10,414 bases of DNA, taken from positions 1 to 10,414 of the forward strand of contig JAEZHM010000083.1 in the NCBI GenBank assembly GCA_023416585.1, in the 5' to 3' direction. Made by a program: the position numbers and the translations under genes. Under the pieces are notes generated by a model that was not told the origin of the DNA, made no database searches, and saw only the letters and a program-made list of their open reading frames with translations. Below, in pieces: positions 6,273-10,414 of the stretch (the first letter of the stretch is position 1; each line of letters opens with the position of its first letter). This stretch comes from Bacillota bacterium (lineage in GTDB: Bacteria > Bacillota > Clostridia > Christensenellales > Aristaeellaceae).

Positions 6273-6432
6273 GGAACCGCTGATTTAGTGAAGGCGGAAG
6301 AGCCGCGAGGTGATTTTTTATTCCCACAAGGAGCCAGAAGGGAGCCTTAGCAGCGCTACGGCGACCGGATGTGCGACGAAGTGGGGATGAAAAAGCGGCC
6401 GCGGATATCTGCCTGAATAAATCAGTGCTTCC
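6273..6432. mobile_element. MITE-like inverted-repeat element (~160 bp)
   Basis: The ends are inverted repeats: GGAACCGCTGATTTA (6273-6287) and, on the other strand, GGAAGCACTGATTTA (6432-6418), 13 of 15 identical. The similarity continues inward for about 50 nt per arm with shared landmarks in the same order: AGGC-GA, CCGCG, a T5-6 tract, then a CCCAC block (6323-6327 and its counterpart 6385-6381), so the element can fold into one long imperfect hairpin. It has no credible gene. These are traits of a miniature inverted-repeat transposable element moved in trans by a transposase encoded elsewhere. It begins one base after the T tract of the rpmE terminator. No clear target duplication is visible in the flanks. 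Confidence 0.65.
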
Positions 6433-6433
6433 G

Positions 6434-6470
6434 AAAAAAAAGAAGCAGGGCGGCAAGCCGTTCTGCTTCT
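6434..6470 (-). terminator. Intrinsic terminator of rpmE
   Basis: AGAAGCAG (6470-6463) pairs perfectly with CTGCTTCT (6448-6441), with an inner CGGC/GCCG stem, followed by a run of T residues (6441-6434). A classical strong Rho-independent terminator 16 nt after the rpmE stop. Confidence 0.9.
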
Positions 6471-6485
6471 CTGTTGTTCGATGGA

Positions 6486-6683
6486 TTACATTCCGAAACG
6501 CTTCTTGAAACGATCCACGCGCCCGCCGGTGTCCACCAGCTTTTGCTTGCCGGTGTAGAAAGGATGGCACTTGGAGCAGATTTCCACCTTCAGTTCCTTT
6601 TTCACGGAGCCTGTTTCGAACGTTTCACCGCACACGCAGCGAACGGTGGCTTTCCCATACTGGGGATGTATTTTATCTTTCAT
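6486..6683 (-). CDS. rpmE: 50S ribosomal protein L31, zinc-binding form
   Basis: A 65-residue L31 protein, a bridging protein of the large subunit near the 5S rRNA. It starts MKDKIHPQYG. It carries the full cysteine set of the zinc-containing (C+) form: C16 and C18 (CVCG) with C36 and C39 (CSKCHPFYTGKQK), ending GGRVDRFKKRFGM. A longer reading from 6704 adds seven residues, but GAGGTGA (6694-6688) sits just before ATG 6683, which matches the family start. It has its own extended -10 promoter and a strong terminator, so it is a single-gene unit following rho. The C+ form is the one used under zinc sufficiency; organisms often hold a second cysteine-free copy elsewhere, which cannot be judged here. 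Confidence 0.97.
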   Translation of the reverse strand: MKDKIHPQYGKATVRCVCGETFETGSVKKELKVEICSKCHPFYTGKQKLVDTGGRVDRFKKRFGM

Positions 6684-6736
6684 GTTCTCACCTCTTTTGC
6701 GCATGCGCTACTTGGCCTTTTACAGCCGCAGACAGT

Positions 6737-6765
6737 ATTTTATCATAGGCTGAGTCAGTTTGCAA
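6737..6765 (-). promoter_or_regulatory. Extended -10 promoter of rpmE
   Basis: TTGCAA (6765-6760), 17 nt, then TAAAAT (6742-6737), with TG one base before the -10 hexamer (extended -10). Transcription would start near 6730, leaving a leader of about 47 nt that holds a perfect GCGCATGCGC palindrome (6708-6699) shortly before the ribosome binding site. Confidence 0.75.
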
Positions 6766-6817
6766 GCGCTGGTTTTATGATTTTAATAAATTGCCTTCAC
6801 CTTTTATGAAAACGCGG

Positions 6818-9004
6818 TTATCTTTGCAAAACGAAACCGCTTTTCTCCCACATAGTAATCCAGTCCTGCAGTCTTGCAAACAGGTCTGCGTTGCACTTTG
6901 TCTTTTCCATCATGGACAAAAGCTGCTCTGTGGCGTCCTTGGCATTGGCGGAGGAAAGCACGCCGCGGATGGAGCGGATTCCATCCAGTTCCTTGGCGCT
7001 TAGCAGCAGTTCATCGCGCCTTGTGCCGCTCTTTTGCAGGTTCACGGCGGGGAAGACACGCTTTTCCGAAAGCTCCCGGTCCAGTACCAATTCCATGTTG
7101 CCGGTGCCCTTGAATTCCTCAAAGATGATATCATCCATCCGGGAACCCGTTTCCACCAATGCGGTGGCGATTACAGTCAAGCTTCCGCCTTCCCGAACAT
7201 TCCTGGCAGCGCCGAAGAAATGCTTGGGCTTGTGCAGTACGCCCGGAGCCAGACCGCCAGACATGGCTCTGCCAGTTTGCGGGGCCACGGCGTTGTAGGC
7301 ACGGCTTAGGCGTGTGATGCTGTCCATAAGCACCACCACGTCCTTCTTCTGTTCCACCAGCCTTTGTGCCCGCTCCAAAACCATTTCCGCCAGACGGATA
7401 TGGTTTTCGGGCATCTCGTCAAATGTGGAGGCCAGCACCTCACCCTGGATGGATTCCCGCAAATCGGTCACTTCTTCGGGCCGCTCATCCACCAACAGCA
7501 CCATCACATGAACATCGGGATAATTGCGGGTGATGGCGTTGGCAATCTTGCTCAATATGGTGGTCTTGCCCGCCTTGGGCGGGGCCACGATCAGCGCACG
7601 CTGGCCAAAGCCGATGGGCGCGATCAGGTCCACCATACGGATGGCAAGGTCGGTGTTATCCGAGCTGTTTTCCAGCGTGATGCGCTTGTTGGGATAAATT
7701 GGCGTCAGATCATCAAAGGAGATACGATCCCTCAATTCGTCGGGGTGGATGCCGTTGACATCGGTGATGTACAACAGCGCGCTGTATTTGTCGCCCTCCC
7801 GCTGCGGCCTTGTTTTGCCTGTAATGTGGTCGCCTGTGCGCAGGCCGAAACGGCGAATCTGTGCGATGGATACATACACATCCTTATTGCCGGGCAGGAA
7901 GTTTTCCGCCCGCAAAAAGCCGTAACCTTCGGGATGGATTTCCAATATGCCGCTGCCGTCGCCGCACTCACCGGTAGCCAGCATTTCCGGCACGGCGGGG
8001 TTGGAGGTACCCAGCTCGCGGTTATAATAGCCCGTGTCCCGCCGGGGGCGGAAATACGTTTCCTGGCGGAAAGATTCCGGACGGAAGGATTCGGCGCGGA
8101 AAGATTCCTGGCGGAAAGGCTCCTGCCTGAAGCTGTCGGGCCTTAATGATTCCTGCCGGTAGGTTTCCTGGCGGTAAGGTTCCCTCACTGGAGGTTCTGC
8201 CCTATAGGGATCGGACTGGGAAACATCGCTGCGGTACCCGTCCTGCCTGTAGGCATCTTCCCGGTAGGTGTCGGGACGGTAGGCGGGGCGAGGCGTTTCG
8301 CTTCTTTGTGCGGGCCGCATATACGTATCCTGGGCTGCAGGGCGGAACGTTTCCTGCCTTATTGCGGCGCGGAAGGGATCCTGCTCCTGCTCCGTATTCT
8401 CCCTGCGGACAGCTGCGGCTGGCGCCGCTGGGCCAAAACGGCTGGGCGCGGGAGGAGTAGTTTCGCTTGTATCGGGGGCATCGGGACCAAAGCGCGGCGC
8501 ATATCCCGCCGGGCGGGGAGGAGGATTGGGCCGCACTGTCTCCTGACGCATGGCGGGCGCCGAACGGGGTGACGGCGTGATGGACCTGGCCTGCCAGGCA
8601 GGCTTGGTGGAATAGACAGGTCCCGTGGAGGAACGGCTGTATTGGGGATTTGTCCATGCGGGCTTGTATTGCGGACCTTCGGAAGGCTTTTCCTGGGCGG
8701 CGGCGGGGGGCGGCGCTGAGGCTAAATCCGAATCCTCATCTGCGGCCTCATCGACCTCTGTATCGAACTCATCATTCAAATCCATGCTTACGGCAGGCTC
8801 TTTCCTTTTTAAGACGATCTCCTCTTGTACTGGGGCGGCTTCTTCTTGAATGGGGGTGGATTGTAAAGGCTCCGCGTTTTCTGAAAGGGCCGCGGCAATG
8901 CGCGTCACGATGCCTTCTTTGTCAAGGCCGGCGCTTAATTTGATGCCTTTTTCCCGGGCCAGCTTTCTAAGGGATAAAACGGTCATGGATTGAAGATCCA
9001 GCAT
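6818..9004 (-). CDS. rho: Transcription termination factor Rho with a long disordered insertion
   Basis: Rho is a ring-shaped ATP-driven RNA translocase that ends transcription of untranslated RNA. The 728 residues far exceed the ~420 of typical Rho. Parts in order: Rho N-terminal helical domain (1-41); an acidic then proline-rich then arginine-rich disordered insertion (about 42-340); the cold-shock-like RNA-binding domain (about 350-418, IHPEGYGFLR); and a RecA-type ATPase with Walker A APPKAGKTT (474-482), Walker B VMVLLVDE (500-507), MDSITRLSRAYN, and RNA-contact loops through KHFFGAARNVREGGS and the EKRVFPAV segment. All catalytic motifs are intact. The insertion includes fifteen pentapeptide repeats (241-315). 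AGGAGG (9016-9021) lies 11 nt before ATG 9004 and 5 nt before an in-frame TTG (9010), so the start could be two codons earlier; the frame up to 9100 is unlikely to be translated. Confidence 0.97.
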   Translation of the reverse strand: MLDLQSMTVLSLRKLAREKGIKLSAGLDKEGIVTRIAAALSENAEPLQSTPIQEEAAPVQEEIVLKRKEPAVSMDLNDEFDTEVDEAADEDSDLASAPPPAAAQEKPSEGPQYKPAWTNPQYSRSSTGPVYSTKPAWQARSITPSPRSAPAMRQETVRPNPPPRPAGYAPRFGPDAPDTSETTPPAPSRFGPAAPAAAVRRENTEQEQDPFRAAIRQETFRPAAQDTYMRPAQRSETPRPAYRPDTYREDAYRQDGYRSDVSQSDPYRAEPPVREPYRQETYRQESLRPDSFRQEPFRQESFRAESFRPESFRQETYFRPRRDTGYYNRELGTSNPAVPEMLATGECGDGSGILEIHPEGYGFLRAENFLPGNKDVYVSIAQIRRFGLRTGDHITGKTRPQREGDKYSALLYITDVNGIHPDELRDRISFDDLTPIYPNKRITLENSSDNTDLAIRMVDLIAPIGFGQRALIVAPPKAGKTTILSKIANAITRNYPDVHVMVLLVDERPEEVTDLRESIQGEVLASTFDEMPENHIRLAEMVLERAQRLVEQKKDVVVLMDSITRLSRAYNAVAPQTGRAMSGGLAPGVLHKPKHFFGAARNVREGGSLTVIATALVETGSRMDDIIFEEFKGTGNMELVLDRELSEKRVFPAVNLQKSGTRRDELLLSAKELDGIRSIRGVLSSANAKDATEQLLSMMEKTKCNADLFARLQDWITMWEKSGFVLQR
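8060..8284 (-). repeat. 15-bp tandem repeats coding for (S/T/P)-(F/Y)-R-x-(E/D)
   Basis: Within rho, fifteen in-register 15-bp units encode pentapeptides such as AYRPD, TYRED, PYRQE, TYRQE, SFRQE, PFRQE, SFRAE and SFRPE (protein residues 241-315). Two units are diverged (VSQSD, PPVRE). The DNA units are imperfect, so the repeat is kept mainly at protein level. The later (low-coordinate) half uses Phe and the earlier half Tyr, suggesting two rounds of expansion. Confidence 0.9.
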
Positions 9005-9059
9005 GGGCAATATGTCCTCCTCAAATATGGCGTGTAAGGGCGTAAACGGGCAAAGATAT

Positions 9060-9089
9060 GCATGTAAATACGCTATGCAATGTACATGC
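9060..9089. promoter_or_regulatory. Inverted repeat in the rho upstream region
   Basis: GCATGTA (9060-9066) and TACATGC (9083-9089) form a 7-bp inverted repeat with a 16-bp spacer, within a stretch rich in GCAT. It lies in the 107-bp gap between the methyltransferase stop and the rho start. A weak promoter-like TTGCAT with a 16-nt gap to TATCTT overlaps it. It may mark a rho promoter or operator; the support is slight. Confidence 0.25.
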
Positions 9090-9111
9090 GTTTTATGCAT
9101 GGAAGATACGG

Positions 9112-10125
9112 TTATTCTTTGACGGCAACTACCAGATCCCGCTGAACGGCTTGTTCTACCCAGTGTTCAAAATCATTATAGGGTGCTTCGGTTAATACAA
9201 CAAATCCGGCATTATGCAATTCATTTGTAAGATCGGCCTTTTTCAGAGTGTACGTATTGAAGGAGAGTGCAATGGCTCCGCCGGGTTTAAGAACCTGATG
9301 CCATCCCGGAAGCGCTTTTTTTAGTAGTGGCAGGAAACCATCCATATACTGATCCTGTCTGGGCGCGTGCTGCACGCCATAGGGCAGGTCGGCGATCATC
9401 AAATGTACGCTTTGCTTCTTTTGCATGGCTAAGCTTTGCATCGTATCCCCCTGAATCAATTTCAGGGTACGCGTGTCACCCGCCTTAAAGTGTTCGTTTG
9501 TATCGGCAATCTGCCAGGCCGTGAAAGGTGCGCTTTTTCCGCCGGGTAAGGTCATACTACCTTTAACAGCCTTGTGCTTTATGCGGTGAAGCTGCAGGTA
9601 GCGGCTGAGGTAATCGCCTGCTTCCTGAACATCTTTCCCGTCTATTTCTATGCCGGTGGCATTGTGCCCGCGAGTAATTGCGTAAAATAACCCGGTTGCT
9701 TTTCCGCACATAGGATCCATGATTAAAAGCGGTTCCTGGTTTTGAATAAACGTACTGGCACACAGGGCACAATTGAGCATCAGCCCTGTGAACGAAGCGT
9801 TCGTTTTTCCTTTGTATTTGAGTACTTCGGCCATGTCGGGGGGAAGATAATCAGGTTCCTTGTATTCAAGCGGGCGAAGAAGCCCGCTTTCCAGCGTAGC
9901 ACCCATATAAATAGAAGAATGGCCGGAAATCAAACGCAGAGCAGAAGATGAAAGAGTGGCACAAGAAACATGAAGCCAGGGAGCGCCTCCTAGATCTGTC
10001 CAGGAAATCTCAGCCGGAACGCCGCACGCTTTCAGCATGCAACGCAATTCCTGATAGGCCAGTTTTCGCAAGGATGTTACATATCTTGTGTTGGCATGGG
10101 GCCACAAAAGGAAGGCGTATTCCAT
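9112..10125 (-). CDS. TRM11-like SAM-dependent methyltransferase
   Basis: A 337-residue protein with a class I methyltransferase domain in its C-terminal two-thirds. The SAM-binding motif I is IMDPMCGKATG (135-145), with an acidic end of strand 2 at GIEIDG (158-163). The catalytic motif IV is DLPYG (246-250), close to the DPPYG of the TRM11/TrmN and UPF0020 RNA methylases that modify exocyclic amino groups. GKTNASFTGLMLNCA (106-120) resembles the segment preceding motif I in that group. The first ~95 residues would be the substrate-binding part; I see no obvious THUMP signature. Likely substrate is tRNA or other RNA, though DNA N6-adenine or N4-cytosine methylation shares this motif. It has its own strong promoter and AGAGG before ATG 10125, and probably reads through into rho. 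Confidence 0.8.
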   Translation of the reverse strand: MEYAFLLWPHANTRYVTSLRKLAYQELRCMLKACGVPAEISWTDLGGAPWLHVSCATLSSSALRLISGHSSIYMGATLESGLLRPLEYKEPDYLPPDMAEVLKYKGKTNASFTGLMLNCALCASTFIQNQEPLLIMDPMCGKATGLFYAITRGHNATGIEIDGKDVQEAGDYLSRYLQLHRIKHKAVKGSMTLPGGKSAPFTAWQIADTNEHFKAGDTRTLKLIQGDTMQSLAMQKKQSVHLMIADLPYGVQHAPRQDQYMDGFLPLLKKALPGWHQVLKPGGAIALSFNTYTLKKADLTNELHNAGFVVLTEAPYNDFEHWVEQAVQRDLVVAVKE

Positions 10126-10155
10126 GGAAGCCTCTTTTCAAACAGCTCTGTATGA

Positions 10156-10184
10156 ATTATACCAAAAAGAGTTGCAGGTTGCAA
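10156..10184 (-). promoter_or_regulatory. Sigma-A promoter of the methyltransferase (-rho) unit
   Basis: TTGCAA (10184-10179), a 17-nt spacer, and a perfect TATAAT (10161-10156) on the minus strand. Transcription would start near 10149, giving a short leader of about 24 nt before the ATG at 10125. Confidence 0.85.
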
Positions 10185-10257
10185 TGCTTCCGTAAGATAA
10201 TTTGCTTGGGAAATGCGAATTCACAAGTTGTTTATGCCAGTACACGTCCTGTAAAAT

Positions 10258-10289
10258 AAAAAAGGCCCTTTCCCTAAGGGGAAAGGACC
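10258..10289 (-). terminator. Intrinsic terminator of rpsU
   Basis: On the minus strand GGTCCTTTCCC (10289-10279) pairs with GGGAAAGGGCC (10274-10264) as an 11-bp stem with one G-U pair and a CTTA loop, followed by a T run (10263-10258). It lies 12 nt after the rpsU stop and separates rpsU from the methyltransferase promoter. Confidence 0.92.
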
Positions 10290-10301
10290 AGGCATGAAAA
10301 A

Positions 10302-10414
10302 TCAGTACTTGCGCTTACGGGCAGCCTCTGCTTTTTTCTTGCGCTTTACGCTGGGCTTTTCATAATGCTCGCGCTTGCGAACTTCAGCCAGAACGCCTGC
10401 GCGGGCACATTGAC
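10302..10414 (-). CDS. rpsU: 30S ribosomal protein S21 (3' part only)
   Basis: The last 37 codons of rpsU; the start lies beyond the right edge. The visible part reads QCARAGVLAEVRKREHYEKP followed by a lysine/arginine-rich tail ending RKRKY and a TGA stop. S21 is a very basic small-subunit protein of about 57-60 residues near the anti-Shine-Dalgarno end of 16S rRNA. The conserved core EVRKREHYEKPSVKRKKK is intact. A strong terminator follows. Confidence 0.95.
   Translation of the reverse strand, partial: QCARAGVLAEVRKREHYEKPSVKRKKKAEAARKRKY

Noticed and set aside
6241..6570. A 109-codon minus-strand frame covering the MITE-like element
   Set aside because: It overlaps the 3' end of rpmE, the terminator and the inverted-repeat element, and starts without a ribosome binding site; no protein features.
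6699..6708. GCGCATGCGC palindrome before rpmE as an operator, with a similar CGCATGCG in the rplM leader
   Set aside because: Too short and too simple to call from two occurrences; recorded only as part of the promoter and leader descriptions.
7364..8146. A 260-codon open frame on the plus strand
   Set aside because: It lies entirely opposite rho, and the product reads as the complement of the Rho coding sequence with no domain features.
8060..8284. Tandem repeats as a possible CRISPR array
   Set aside because: The unit is 15 bp with no spacers, in frame inside rho, and encodes a protein repeat.

Overview
This window carries a conserved housekeeping block of a Gram-positive (Firmicutes, probably class Clostridia) chromosome, and every gene I can support lies on the minus strand. 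Evidence: strong AGGAGG-type ribosome binding sites, sigma-A-like promoters, and the gene order rho - rpmE - DUF1385 - prmC - prfA - ZIP - sua5/ywlC - ywlE. That order is, from established knowledge, a familiar clostridial neighbourhood related to the rho-rpmE-prfA-prmC-ywlC-ywlE region of Bacillus subtilis. The base composition looks moderately GC-rich for Clostridia (my impression; not computed). I cannot place the organism below class.

Layout in the direction of transcription (high to low coordinates): (1) the 3' end of rpsU with an intrinsic terminator; (2) a near-consensus promoter, a TRM11-like SAM-dependent methyltransferase, then rho, which carries a disordered insertion of roughly 300 residues with a run of fifteen 5-residue repeats; (3) rpmE with its own extended -10 promoter and a strong terminator; (4) a ~160-bp MITE-like inverted-repeat element directly after that terminator; (5) a coupled DUF1385-prmC-prfA operon (4-nt and 8-nt overlaps) closed by a palindromic terminator; (6) a ~215-bp non-coding stretch packed with palindromes; (7) ZIP metal transporter, sua5/ywlC and an arginine-phosphatase-type LMW phosphatase (ywlE), closely spaced; (8) a promoter and structured leader, most likely the L13 leader, in front of rplM (TTG start) and rpsI, which runs off the left edge.

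Functionally the genes centre on the information machinery: ribosomal proteins S21, L31, L13 and S9; translation termination (RF1 and PrmC, which methylates its GGQ glutamine); tRNA t6A37 synthesis; transcription termination (Rho); and a probable RNA/DNA methyltransferase. I see no defence island, prophage, CRISPR array, RNA gene (tRNA/rRNA) or secondary-metabolite cluster. The parts that ordinary annotation would miss are the repeat-rich Rho insertion, the MITE-like element, the palindrome cluster between prfA and the ZIP gene, and the rplM leader.
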